Positions 52,464-60,770 of a DNA stretch of 64,000 nt are shown here, one piece after another. The stretch is from NCBI GenBank assembly GCA_964446585.1, contig CAYUPI010000007.1:62001-126000 (forward strand), read 5' to 3'. A program made the translations under genes and the position numbers. This DNA comes from CAYUPI01 sp964446585 (GTDB taxonomy: Bacteria > Verrucomicrobiota > Verrucomicrobiia > Limisphaerales > UBA8199). Positions within the stretch are counted from its first letter, which is position 1; every line of letters starts with the position of its first letter. The notes under the pieces are model-generated. The model saw only the letters and a list, made by a program, of their open reading frames with translations, was not told the origin of the DNA and ran no database searches.

Positions 52464-53642
52464 TTAGTTTCGGGAGGCTCTCCTGAGAAAGCGGTGTGCA
52501 AATTTCAAAAAAGCCGCAGAGTCGAGGCAACGGCCAAGTCCGCATCGGAACAGTACCTGCAGCGCAGGATTGAGCACGTAGTAGTAAGCGCCGGGAAGCA
52601 GCCTTATATCTCCACCGAATCCCAACTTGAATGAAGTTACGTTCTGCAAGGCGTTTTCGTCCGCTTCGCCATCGATTCTCCGTTTTGCTTCATCTGCATC
52701 AATCTCGACAAAATCGAAAAAACGAAAGCCTTCGCGGCGTGCGCACAAAATCATCTGCCACCAGAGAGTTTCGTTAGGCCTGGAATGTCCGTGCTGACCC
52801 GACCATCCGATCTTCCAGACTCTGAACCAATCCTGGAACGTGAAAGACACCGCCGCCGATACAGGTTCTGAACCATTCATCGCAAAGAACAACCTGATCC
52901 AACCTTTGGGCCGGAATCGACGCCACAGGTGGACGAAAAATTCCGCATCCGGCGGATTCGGCGCTGTTTTTCGTCTTTGGCAAAGGGCAGCCATTAAATT
53001 GTAGAATCCCGCCAAGCCTTGCCCGTCCTGTTCGACCACGGCAATGCCTCTTCTGAGCCCCTTGTGGATATTATGACGCGTCGTGCGGCGCATGTTTGAA
53101 AGCAATTGCCCCGGATTAGGGGTCAGGTCGATCACGGAAGTGGCTGCCATGAAATTAGGGGGAAACCGAGGTGGTTTTTGGAGAAAGCCAGCGGCCGTGA
53201 GGTCAGGCACCCAATGATGCCCATTGTAGGGAAGCCCCACTGCCAGGAAATCCCAGCCCAAGCGCCTGGCGTAGTCCTTCAAAGCCCCAACCACGGCCCG
53301 TTCCAAAACAGGATCTTGCCTGCTGATGCATGGGCCATACGTCACGTACGCCACGGTGCCAAACCGTCCCAAGCGACGGGTTTGCACCTGGGCGCCACCC
53401 ACGATGCAGCCATCCTCGAGTGCAACTATCCTCCAGATGTGCCATCCGTACTGCGCTCGCACCTGGCCCCAAAGCGAGGTCTGTTCGTGATGTCCGCCAG
53501 CGACAGATTCCACGAATTCATCCCACTTGTCATCTTGCTCGTCGTGCCGACATTCGATCACCAGGGGTCGAACTGAGCCGCGTGAGTAAGGCACACCCGC
53601 GAGCGACACGCGTAACTCGGGCATTGGCAGGCTGCAGGTCAT
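52464..53642 (-). CDS. FemAB/GNAT-like acyltransferase (first of two)
   Basis: About 392 residues from ATG 53642; the frame is open to 53732. Family features: SLWGQVRAQYGWHIWRIVAL, an AYVTYGPCISRQDP segment, MRRTTRHNIHKGLRRGI and the C-terminal FFDFVEIDADEAKRRI to SFKLGFGGD. It belongs to FemAB/FemX-like double GNATs that transfer aminoacyl or other acyl groups to cell-wall or glycan acceptors; in exosortase loci they are common but their substrate is not defined. It lies eight bases downstream of a second acyltransferase. Confidence 0.75.
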   Translation of the reverse strand: MTCSLPMPELRVSLAGVPYSRGSVRPLVIECRHDEQDDKWDEFVESVAGGHHEQTSLWGQVRAQYGWHIWRIVALEDGCIVGGAQVQTRRLGRFGTVAYVTYGPCISRQDPVLERAVVGALKDYARRLGWDFLAVGLPYNGHHWVPDLTAAGFLQKPPRFPPNFMAATSVIDLTPNPGQLLSNMRRTTRHNIHKGLRRGIAVVEQDGQGLAGFYNLMAALCQRRKTAPNPPDAEFFVHLWRRFRPKGWIRLFFAMNGSEPVSAAVSFTFQDWFRVWKIGWSGQHGHSRPNETLWWQMILCARREGFRFFDFVEIDADEAKRRIDGEADENALQNVTSFKLGFGGDIRLLPGAYYYVLNPALQVLFRCGLGRCLDSAAFLKFAHRFLRRASRN

Positions 53643-53650
53643 TCTGTCAG

Positions 53651-54610
53651 TCAGAAAACAGAAGCCATCCTCGCTGATCCACAGTGCCCGCTGCCCGAGC
53701 GCGCCGGCAGCAGCTTTGTCTTTTGCGAGCAACTCTTATGATCGTCGTTTGACCCTCTGAACTCTCCCTGACCTTCAATCCGCCCATACAATCGCGCATA
53801 CTCGCTGCCCACCCAGCCCCGTAGGAGAAGATCCGCAAGCGGGTTCAGGTAGAGAAACGCCGGCTTGTGTATGATCCTGCAGCCACGAAGCAGGTAGAAA
53901 GCGTCCACGCCACCTCTTCCCTTGTACATTCCCAGATAGATTTGTTTCACCACGTCACATCGGGAGGCCGCCTCCCGCACCGAGTGGAGCATCAGGTCTG
54001 CTACATGTAGCCGCAGCCACTCCTGTTTACAAAAGAATGTCGAATAGAGCAGGGTATTATCGACCAGTTGAGACAGACTTACCGCCCCCAGTTCGCCATT
54101 TCGATAGCCGCCCAAGACCAAACCCTTTGACGACCCGAACAGCGCATCGGCCCATGCCGCAAAACAATCCGGATTTCGGCGAGTGGCGCCGTACCCGTAC
54201 TTAGTTCGGTTGTAAAATGACAAATACGGCCCATAGGCCGCCTCTTTAAATTCAGCCACGCCCGTGATCACCCGGATGGTGAGGTGTTTCGCTGCCAATT
54301 TAATCTGTCGCTTTCGATTATAATCAAGAGCCTGGATCGAATACCTTTGCGGGCTCTCAAACATCATTAGGTTCAGGAAGGAGTTTGCTGAGGAAAGATC
54401 CGACACAGCGTGCTGAAATCCACCGAGGATAGCTGATCTTGGAGCAGTTGCCAATTGCGGACAGTACTCATGGAATGCCAACAACGGCCGGAAGAAGAAC
54501 GGGCGCACTCGCCTCCAGTACCTGCCCGCGCTCGCAATTACCCGCTGGTCCAGAATGCGCTCGAACGCGGCGAACTCGTCGATGGTCATCTTCTGCCATT
54601 TAAAGTCCAT
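53651..54610 (-). CDS. FemAB/GNAT-like acyltransferase (second of two)
   Basis: 319 residues. The middle (YLSFYNRTKYGYGATRR, FGSSKGLVLGGYRNGELGAV, SLSQLVDNTLLYSTFFCK) has the GNAT layout of FemAB-like proteins, although it is shorter than its neighbour. The last ~60 residues are basic and of low similarity. Two such genes in tandem may modify different positions of one glycan. Family call is moderate. Confidence 0.65.
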   Translation of the reverse strand: MDFKWQKMTIDEFAAFERILDQRVIASAGRYWRRVRPFFFRPLLAFHEYCPQLATAPRSAILGGFQHAVSDLSSANSFLNLMMFESPQRYSIQALDYNRKRQIKLAAKHLTIRVITGVAEFKEAAYGPYLSFYNRTKYGYGATRRNPDCFAAWADALFGSSKGLVLGGYRNGELGAVSLSQLVDNTLLYSTFFCKQEWLRLHVADLMLHSVREAASRCDVVKQIYLGMYKGRGGVDAFYLLRGCRIIHKPAFLYLNPLADLLLRGWVGSEYARLYGRIEGQGEFRGSNDDHKSCSQKTKLLPARSGSGHCGSARMASVF

Positions 54611-54640
54611 ACCCTTCGCCTCAGCACTCTCCTCGCCGAT

Positions 54641-55504
54641 TCACTTCTTGCAAGCGATGAACACTACCCACGGGCTAAGAGCCGTCAGCCGATGCAGGCC
54701 GCAGAGCCGCTCCCAGCGCGTAAAAGGGGGAATCAACGGTGAATTACTGCTTCTCCCAAAAGGTCCCCAGCAGCATCCCTCTTCGTGCATCAGCCGGAAG
54801 CCCGTCTCCACAAGCTTGCGCTTCCAACCGGAATACGACTGTTTGTAATAGTACCGCCCATCCCGATCGTTCGTCAGAAAATATTTCGTACGGCAAGCAA
54901 TCCCGCGCCATGACCGGCGGTTCCAGCACACACCAACGAAGACTCCCCCGTGGTCCAGGACCCGATGTGCTTCGGCCAGGAACCAGTCCGTTTCCATGAC
55001 CTCCCCGACTTCAATGCAGAGCAGTAGGGCCATTGACCCCGAATCGCATGGAATTGTTTCATCTACTGGCCGGGATAGAACACATCTTGCCGTCGGCACC
55101 TTGCGTTGACACTCGTCAAGGACTCGACGGTCCACGTCAACGCACGTCATTTGCCATCCCAGATCCGAAAGTAGTATTGACCAGCGGCCTCCCTCGCAAC
55201 CGATTTCAAGTGCTGACTGCCGGCGATATATTGTCGAGGAGGCCAATGCCAGGGAGTCGGCACGCAAGATCGCTCGCTTCTCGATCTCAGTAAGATAGGA
55301 ACCCCACCGCGTTGCTGCTGCTTTCTCCCAGTAGGTCGGCACAGCCAACGCGTGGGCCCCTGTCGAGACGGTGCCGTCTCCAAGGGGTGTACCAGACGCC
55401 GATGCTTCCGGCGTCGCTGCGTTCGGGATTAAGGTCGTAATTGACATGTAACTTGAATGGCCGGTGGGCCCGTGCCTTCCTTGCATCGTAGGGTCAGTTA
55501 TCAC
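54641..55504 (-). CDS. Class I SAM-dependent methyltransferase
   Basis: 287 residues. Motif I is ALEIGCEGGRWSILLSDLGW with acidic VDVD after it; then MALLLCIEVGEVMETDW and VLDHGGVFVGVCW. A ~70-residue N-terminal part precedes it, with no similarity. The ATG overlaps the stop of the YdcF-like gene (ATGA), so it is translationally coupled. It probably methylates the polysaccharide or a precursor; substrate not identifiable. Confidence 0.85.
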   Translation of the reverse strand: MITDPTMQGRHGPTGHSSYMSITTLIPNAATPEASASGTPLGDGTVSTGAHALAVPTYWEKAAATRWGSYLTEIEKRAILRADSLALASSTIYRRQSALEIGCEGGRWSILLSDLGWQMTCVDVDRRVLDECQRKVPTARCVLSRPVDETIPCDSGSMALLLCIEVGEVMETDWFLAEAHRVLDHGGVFVGVCWNRRSWRGIACRTKYFLTNDRDGRYYYKQSYSGWKRKLVETGFRLMHEEGCCWGPFGRSSNSPLIPPFTRWERLCGLHRLTALSPWVVFIACKK

Positions 55505-56283
55505 TCCCCCGGATGAAACAAAATACGTGCGTACAGATACGCAAGGCTTTCTCCGATCGTTTCCCGCACCCCTTCACTCGAACGCCACCAGCGCTTTGGG
55601 TTGTAATCGGGATTCCGAACCGAAATGACACCGACCTGGACGCTGTTGCCGAAGGCCTTTTGAAAAAGGAGTCGCGTGCGGCGGGCATGCGCATCTTCGG
55701 TAACGACGTTGAAGCTCTGTACGGGCACATTGTGCTCGTGAAACCAGTTCCGCAAGGCAACGGCGGAACTGTAGGTCCGGTCCGGGCCGATGACGTGCGA
55801 AGGCACCATTTGAACAACCTCAGTCGGCAACCCGACATTGACCAGCAGGTCTGCACCCACGCTGGCTGATGTCTGGTAATCGTTGACATACCCCCCGCTG
55901 TAGTTTTCAGGTCCACCAGTGGTAAAAACTCGGTCGTAGGAACCGGCCTTGAACTCGGTGGCGCCGACACCAATTGCGTGGCGATTGATCCAACCCTCGA
56001 CCACCAGGACTTTCGTTTCAACACGGTGAGTTACCGCGAGAAAAGAGTGAGCATTCAAAAACAGCGAGCAAACCGCGAACAGGAAGATTGCGCCAGCCAC
56101 CAGCCAGCCACGATAGGACAGGCTCCAGCGCTCCCTCCGCACGAAGATTCCCCAATGCGTTTTGGATGAAACGCTGCGAGGTGGCTCATGCTCACCAGCT
56201 TCGACGGCCGCCACAGGACTCCTCTTGTTGACCATGCTGCCCACGCCGGTGATCACATTCTCACGGGTCATGATAGTGTTCAT
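55501..56283 (-). CDS. ElyC/SanA/YdcF-like membrane protein
   Basis: 260 residues. One transmembrane helix (WLVAGAIFLFAVCSLFLN), then the DUF218 domain: KVLVVEGWINRHAIGVGATE, VFTTGGPENYSGGY, VGADLLVNVGLPTEVVQMVP, FHEHNVPVQSFNVVTEDAHA. Such proteins are found in envelope and exopolysaccharide loci, and act on lipid-carrier or cell-wall cycling by unknown chemistry. ATGA overlaps join it to genes on both sides. Confidence 0.8.
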   Translation of the reverse strand: MNTIMTRENVITGVGSMVNKRSPVAAVEAGEHEPPRSVSSKTHWGIFVRRERWSLSYRGWLVAGAIFLFAVCSLFLNAHSFLAVTHRVETKVLVVEGWINRHAIGVGATEFKAGSYDRVFTTGGPENYSGGYVNDYQTSASVGADLLVNVGLPTEVVQMVPSHVIGPDRTYSSAVALRNWFHEHNVPVQSFNVVTEDAHARRTRLLFQKAFGNSVQVGVISVRNPDYNPKRWWRSSEGVRETIGESLAYLYARILFHPGE

Positions 56284-57899
56284 TGGGCAGATGATGCGTT
56301 GGCCCCTTTAAACCGTTTGAGGGCGTCCGCCAAGGTAAGCGCCCTGTGGCGTAAGGGATCAACCAGCCACACGAACGCAGCTCCAGCAAGAAGGCCAATG
56401 GGAGTGCAAATGACCAACTGCGTCATCGGTGCTGACGTGCTGAAGGATGCTCGGGTTAAGCCCGTCGCCCCCCAAACCACGACCCACAAAGGTAAATGGC
56501 GCAAGAAACCCACCCAAAGATCCGCCGTGCTGACCGGACCACGTCGGCCGGCAATGTAATAGCGGACTGGCAACTGAATCAACAAACAGGAGGCGGAGTA
56601 TGCCAGCGCAACGCCCGCCGGACCAAACGGCAATCCAGCTCCAAACGACGCCACCATAACACCGGACGCAATGCAAAACCCGACCAATGAATCCCTGCCT
56701 CGACCCTGCGTCGCGAAGAGCCATGAGGAAATGTTGAACAGGGGATAATAAAGCGCGACCATAGTGAAGCTCGCGAGGATGAGAGCCGCTTTTTCCCATT
56801 TGGGCCCCAGGACCACCAGCGTCAACGGGCGAGCCAGTGCCAGGAACAGACCAGTGAGAGGAAAGCTGACCAGGGCAATCGCTTCATAAACCTGCAAAAA
56901 GGCCCGGCGATAACGCTCGGGTTCGGCTTGGAGCCGAGATAACGCCGGCACGAAGACTGAGTTGAGTGTGGCAAAAAACTGCTCCAACGGTCGCATGAGC
57001 AACGCCGCACCTCGGGAATAGAGGCCGATGGAATCCGATCCATAGAACCGACCGATGAGAAGTCCGTCTGTTCCCTGCGCCAGCGAATAGATGAAATTTC
57101 CCGCGGCCAGGTTGGCGCCGAAGGTTACCAAGGACCGCGTGCCGCTGCGTCGCCGGGGGAACTGCGGGCGCCACCGGGAAATCGACCAGGTCAATAAACA
57201 CCCGGCAAGTGCCATGGCCAGGTTTGAGCCGACCAAGGACCACGGGCCATATCCGGACCATGCCATGCCGATGCCGACCAAAACGCCAACCAGCATGGAG
57301 CCGACCTGGATGCAGGCAATGGCTTTGAACCGCATCTGGCGGTTCAAAAGTGCCAGGTGTTGCACCGTCGAACCGGTCAACAGAAACGTGACCGAGAGCG
57401 CCAAGGTGATACCAATGATTCTTGGCTCCCGATAGAACCACGCGATGAGCGGCGCGCTGGCAGCGACCAGGACACTGACAGCGCCGCTGACGGCGACGTT
57501 AATCCAGAAGAGATTCGAAACCTGGGCGTGGGTAATTCCCTCCTTCTGCACCGTAGCCGTCGAAAGTCCGGCATCTTTAAAGATCCGCAAGAACCCCATG
57601 ACGGTTGTAACCATCGCCACAAGCCCGAAATCATTCGGCGTGAGCAATCGCGCCAGGACCGTAATGCTCCCCAAATTTAATGCGAACTGGGTGCCCTGAG
57701 CGATTGTCGTGATCAGCCCGCTGGAAACGGTGCGATGCTGTAGATTTGTGAGCAGATGGGCGGTCGTGAAGTGCCGTTCGTTGGCACCCATCGTTCTGAT
57801 GGCACTGCGGCGGAGCTGCGTTGTACCCTCCACGCAGACCCTGGGCGCTACCGCAGCCGCATTTTGGAACCCCATCGTACTGGAATTCTCGCTGTTCAT
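56280..57899 (-). CDS. Wzx-like polysaccharide flippase (MOP family)
   Basis: 539 residues, about twelve to fourteen membrane helices (GLITTIAQGTQFALNLGSIT, LARLLTPNDFGLVAMVTTVM at the start). It fits lipopolysaccharide-biosynthesis flippases that move undecaprenyl-linked repeat units across the inner membrane. The start at 57899 overlaps the glycosyltransferase stop (ATGA). The first ~45 residues are not conserved-looking; ATG at about 57800 (MGANERHF) is an alternative. No Wzy polymerase or Wzc/Wzz chain-length regulator is in the window. Confidence 0.85.
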   Translation of the reverse strand: MNSENSSTMGFQNAAAVAPRVCVEGTTQLRRSAIRTMGANERHFTTAHLLTNLQHRTVSSGLITTIAQGTQFALNLGSITVLARLLTPNDFGLVAMVTTVMGFLRIFKDAGLSTATVQKEGITHAQVSNLFWINVAVSGAVSVLVAASAPLIAWFYREPRIIGITLALSVTFLLTGSTVQHLALLNRQMRFKAIACIQVGSMLVGVLVGIGMAWSGYGPWSLVGSNLAMALAGCLLTWSISRWRPQFPRRRSGTRSLVTFGANLAAGNFIYSLAQGTDGLLIGRFYGSDSIGLYSRGAALLMRPLEQFFATLNSVFVPALSRLQAEPERYRRAFLQVYEAIALVSFPLTGLFLALARPLTLVVLGPKWEKAALILASFTMVALYYPLFNISSWLFATQGRGRDSLVGFCIASGVMVASFGAGLPFGPAGVALAYSASCLLIQLPVRYYIAGRRGPVSTADLWVGFLRHLPLWVVVWGATGLTRASFSTSAPMTQLVICTPIGLLAGAAFVWLVDPLRHRALTLADALKRFKGANASSAQ

Positions 57900-59557
57900 T
57901 CTGCCTCTGCTACGGCTCCGGCATTCGTTGTCGCAACACCCGATGCTACGACGTCACTGCCTTGTAAGAGATCAGAATAGACCCTCGTTGTTATGGCACC
58001 GACCTTGGTCCAGGAATATCGGTCATTCGCGTAAGCGCGGATGGATGCCCGGCGGCCGTCCAACTGCCGATACAAATCGCTTCGGAAATATTTCTCAATC
58101 GTCTCAGCAAGGTCTGCGGCATCATTAGGCCTGGACACAAAGCCAGTCTCTCCTTGGATGATTTCTTCCTTCAACGAACCCACGTCCGCCGCGATCACCG
58201 GCAGTCCGAAACTGTAAGCCAAAAACAGCACACCGCTTTGGAAGATGTAAACGTAGGGCAAGACTAAAACGTCGGCAGCTTTGAAATACACCTCTGTCGT
58301 CTCGTCTGGAACATATTCAATCCGCTGAATAATTTTGTCATGGACGCGACTCCGAGCGATCTGCTGTTGGATGCCGGCCCAATACTGGTCGCAGTTCTTC
58401 GGGTTGCCGGCGATGATCAAGCGGTAGTTGCAAGAGAGTTGATGGTTGAGAGTTGAAGGTTGAGGGTCCGCGGAATTGCCCTCACCCTTGATCCCTCTCC
58501 CATCTGACTCGCCGTCGCGAACGAGCGCGAAAGACTTCGGACTTCGGACTTTGGACTTTGGACTTCCGTCCATTGCCAGTCGCGTGAAGGCTGAGATGAG
58601 GTATTCGAGGCCTTTATACGGGGCGATGTTGCCAAAAAAGAGGATCACTTTGTCCGCGCCGCCCAGGCCCAACTGCGTCCTTGCCTGTGCAGAGGCCAGG
58701 GTTGTGTTCGGGACGGTATTATTGATCCCGAACGGAGTGACACTGACCTTCGACTCCGCCACACCAAAGTCACCGAGCAGCTCCTGTTTCATCTTCGCAG
58801 TGTGAACAAAGATGTGGTGGCACAAGCGATACTGGATTCTCAACGATGCCCGATTGAGCCAGGAATCATTTCCATCTCGCTTCCCGGCATTCACGTTGTG
58901 CGCGGTGAAAACCAATTTCTTGCGGAGAAGCTTGTAATACAACAGCAGCAACGTCCGATCAAAAAACTCGAATTTGTTGTGCCACAAGATATGGAAAATC
59001 CTGGGGTTCGACCCGGCCGCATATCGGACAAGGTTGCTGTAGTACCTTAATACCCTCACTACCTTCGCCGTAAGACTGGCGTTCGCTGCTGATGACCCGC
59101 GCAGATTCAGAAATCGTAGCCGTCCATCGTTCCGAAGTTCCGGGACGTTCAGATCATCGCTGCCGATAAAGTCCAAGTGTACGCCCGCCGAGGTCAGCGC
59201 TGACGCGATGCCGAGCGCATAAGGCTTGTCATAGCCGGCGGTGAGCAGGGAAACGTGGATAGTTGAGGGTTGAGGGTTAAGAGTTGAGCGTTCAGGGACA
59301 GAAGACCGACGACCGAAGGCGGCGGATGGACTCTGGTCACGCGACACGCGAGACTCGACACTTTCAGACCGTTGAGGGTTGAGGGTTGAGGGAGAAATGC
59401 TGGATGCTGGATGCTGGATGCTGGTTGCGTGATTCGCGTTCCGCGTTCCTTGCTCCGTGTCGCGTGTTCCGTCGTCCCGACATGTCATACGTTGCCAATC
59501 GACCGGGCGAGCGGATGGCAGCGTCGCCTTCTGATTGTTGTCTGTGCTTTGAACCAT
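57896..59557 (-). CDS. Glycosyltransferase family 4 with repeat-encoded insertions
   Basis: 553 residues, longer than usual (~400) because of repeat-derived parts. The first ~100 residues (SPSTLNPQRSESVESRVS, RSTLNPQPSTIH) come from heptad tracts at 59262-59473. The GT fold starts at HVSLLTAGYDKPYALGIASA. A second insertion of ~45 residues (KVRSPKSFALVRDGESDG to SADPQPSTLNHQLS), between the N- and C-terminal Rossmann parts, comes from tracts at 58438-58567. The C-terminal domain is intact (YRLIIAGNPKNCDQYW, VLVLPYVYIFQSGVLFLAYS, FGLPVIAADVGSLKEEII with the donor-site Glu). The ATG is supplied by a CACTAATG repeat. Confidence 0.85.
   Translation of the reverse strand: MVQSTDNNQKATLPSARPVDWQRMTCRDDGTRDTEQGTRNANHATSIQHPASSISPSTLNPQRSESVESRVSRDQSPSAAFGRRSSVPERSTLNPQPSTIHVSLLTAGYDKPYALGIASALTSAGVHLDFIGSDDLNVPELRNDGRLRFLNLRGSSAANASLTAKVVRVLRYYSNLVRYAAGSNPRIFHILWHNKFEFFDRTLLLLYYKLLRKKLVFTAHNVNAGKRDGNDSWLNRASLRIQYRLCHHIFVHTAKMKQELLGDFGVAESKVSVTPFGINNTVPNTTLASAQARTQLGLGGADKVILFFGNIAPYKGLEYLISAFTRLAMDGSPKSKVRSPKSFALVRDGESDGRGIKGEGNSADPQPSTLNHQLSCNYRLIIAGNPKNCDQYWAGIQQQIARSRVHDKIIQRIEYVPDETTEVYFKAADVLVLPYVYIFQSGVLFLAYSFGLPVIAADVGSLKEEIIQGETGFVSRPNDAADLAETIEKYFRSDLYRQLDGRRASIRAYANDRYSWTKVGAITTRVYSDLLQGSDVVASGVATTNAGAVAEAE
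58438..58465. repeat. In-gene heptanucleotide tract (GTTGAxG), four units
   Basis: GTTGATG, GTTGAGA, GTTGAAG, GTTGAGG in register from 58438, inside the GT4 gene. A CT-rich repeat (GCCCTCACCCTTGATCCCTC) follows. Confidence 0.85.
58533..58567. repeat. In-gene heptanucleotide tract (GACTTxG), five units
   Basis: GACTTCG, GACTTCG, GACTTTG, GACTTTG, GACTTCC. Inside the GT4 gene, translated as part of the insertion between its two Rossmann domains. Confidence 0.9.
59262..59296. repeat. In-gene heptanucleotide tract (GTTGAGG), five units
   Basis: GTTGAGG, GTTGAGG, GTTAAGA, GTTGAGC, GTTCAGG. Read on the minus strand it gives the STLNPQPST peptide at the start of the GT4 core. Confidence 0.9.
59371..59473. 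repeat. In-gene heptanucleotide tracts, GTTGAGG then ATGCTGG series
   Basis: Three GTTGAGG units (59371-59391). After five other bases comes a new 7-bp register from 59397: four ATGCTGG, then TTGCGTG, ATTCGCG, TTCCGCG, TTCCTTG, CTCCGTG, TCGCGTG, TTCCGTC, eleven units in all. It encodes the N-terminal tail of the GT4 protein. Confidence 0.85.
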
Positions 59558-59589
59558 TAGTGTGAATCAGTGTCGATAAGCGGTTCAAC
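59555..59589. repeat. CACTAATG-type leader repeat, copy 2
   Basis: On the minus strand GTTGAACCGCTTATCGACAC continues to TGATTCACACTAATG, ending at the ATG of the GT4 gene. Closely similar to 48220-48253. Confidence 0.8.
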
Positions 59590-59636
59590 AGATCTGCAAT
59601 CTCTCTCGGAACGTAACGGAGCTAGCAAAGGGGACT

Positions 59637-59675
59637 CATTTTGACCGCGAAATACGCCAAATACGCGAAAGGGGT
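59637..59675. repeat. CGCGAAATACG-type repeat, related to the 39274-39809 island
   Basis: TTTTGACCGCGAAATACGCC, then AAATACGCGAAAGG. Its inverse resembles the ATTCCGCGGTCAAAAT cores of the repeat island at 39566. Intergenic between the two glycosyltransferase genes. Confidence 0.55.
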
Positions 59676-59761
59676 TTAACCACCTCGGCGGCTTTAACAG
59701 AAGATAACGGAGGCAACGGAGAAAGAGTTCTCTGTTCGCTCCTGTTAAACTTTCCGTTCAC

Positions 59762-59789
59762 CGTCTTACGTTCTACGTTTTGCGTTTCA
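59762..59789. repeat. Heptanucleotide tract at the 3' end of the GT9 gene
   Basis: CGTCTTA, CGTTCTA, CGTTTTG, CGTTTCA: the last unit contains the stop codon of the 59787 gene. Confidence 0.7.
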
Positions 59790-60755
59790 CGGCACCGGCG
59801 CTGTGAGCTGGGCCATGACGGCGTCGAGCACTTCCTCCAGGCTGATCGCCGTAGTTGCCCGGCGATCGTAGCCCCGCTTGTAGAAGAACTCCTCGAGCAG
59901 AGGCGACACTATCTTCTTCTGCAGACCATAATCATAAATTTCCCACGGGCTGGTGCAGGTAAAAAGAGTGACGCACGGTGTGCCGGTTCCCAGCGCCTTA
60001 TGCATCGGCAGGCTATCACCGCTAACCAGGCATCGGTGGTTTCGCACGTCGGACAAGTGTTGAAGCAGCGAGGGTCTGATCGGCAATACGTTTACGGTCA
60101 GCCCATTGGCTTCCAGCTTCCGTTGCAATTCTCCGAAGTAGGCCCATCGCTTCATCGGCCAGACCGGCCCGGCTTCAGGCGCAATCGCCACATCGCCCGT
60201 TAACCCTGTTTCAACCGGTTCCGGCAACAGATATTTCTCTCCGTTAAACTTCAGCCCCAAGCCACTGAAGATCAGTTCCTGATAAGTCTTTCGATTCAGG
60301 AATTTCAGCCGATCCGCTTCCTCCCGACCGAACTTGCTAATCAGGCTGAGGTCAAACCAGTCGCTCGAATCGTCAGTGTAATCGAGCATAGTGTCAGAAT
60401 CAGCATAGGCTCCGAAGAGCTGCTTGTACTTAAGCCTCTTGAGAAACTGTGCAATCTCGAGACTGTCCTCCAGGTTAATGATGAGGTCGTAGGTAATATC
60501 CGGCAACACGTGCCGCTGCTCCCACGCGAGACAACGCAGACCTCCGTCTTCCGTCTTCCGTCTTCCGTCTTCCTTTTCCCGCTCCCAATTTCCGCTTTCT
60601 ACTTTCTGCTCTCTGCTTTCTAAACAGAGTCCCTGGAGAAGCACCGCGTTCTTCACGGCCGTCAGCCATGTCACCCGCCCCGGCAACCGATTCAGTAGCG
60701 GCGTGGTGCGAACAACGTCCCCGGTCGCGCCGAGTTTAACAATCAACAGGTTCAT
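59787..60755 (-). CDS. Glycosyltransferase family 9 (heptosyltransferase-like)
   Basis: 322 residues. N-terminal MNLLIVKLGATGDVVRTTPL, INLEDSLEIAQFL, and C-terminal VAIAPEAGPVWPMKRWAYFG and SGDSLPMHKALGTGTPCVTL are GT9 motifs. The insertion ESREQKVESGNWEREKEDGR to KTEDGGLR (near residue 45) is encoded by an 11-unit heptad repeat and has no counterpart in the family. The last bases lie in another heptad tract. It follows the sulfotransferase gene by 15 bases in the same direction. The acceptor is probably the surface polysaccharide or lipid core. Confidence 0.85.
   Translation of the reverse strand: MNLLIVKLGATGDVVRTTPLLNRLPGRVTWLTAVKNAVLLQGLCLESREQKVESGNWEREKEDGRRKTEDGGLRCLAWEQRHVLPDITYDLIINLEDSLEIAQFLKRLKYKQLFGAYADSDTMLDYTDDSSDWFDLSLISKFGREEADRLKFLNRKTYQELIFSGLGLKFNGEKYLLPEPVETGLTGDVAIAPEAGPVWPMKRWAYFGELQRKLEANGLTVNVLPIRPSLLQHLSDVRNHRCLVSGDSLPMHKALGTGTPCVTLFTCTSPWEIYDYGLQKKIVSPLLEEFFYKRGYDRRATTAISLEEVLDAVMAQLTAPVP
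60543..60619. repeat. In-gene heptanucleotide tract, eleven units (77 bp)
   Basis: Four TCCGTCT units, then TCCTTTT, CCCGCTC, CCAATTT, CCGCTTT, CTACTTT, CTGCTCT, CTGCTTT. The 7-bp register holds for 77 bases although the sequence changes. Inside the GT9 gene. Confidence 0.9.
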
Positions 60756-60770
60756 TCTCGCTCCTCCTGC

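Noticed and set aside
59371..59473. CRISPR array or tRNA-like repeat
   Set aside because: Units of 7 bp without spacers; no cloverleaf.
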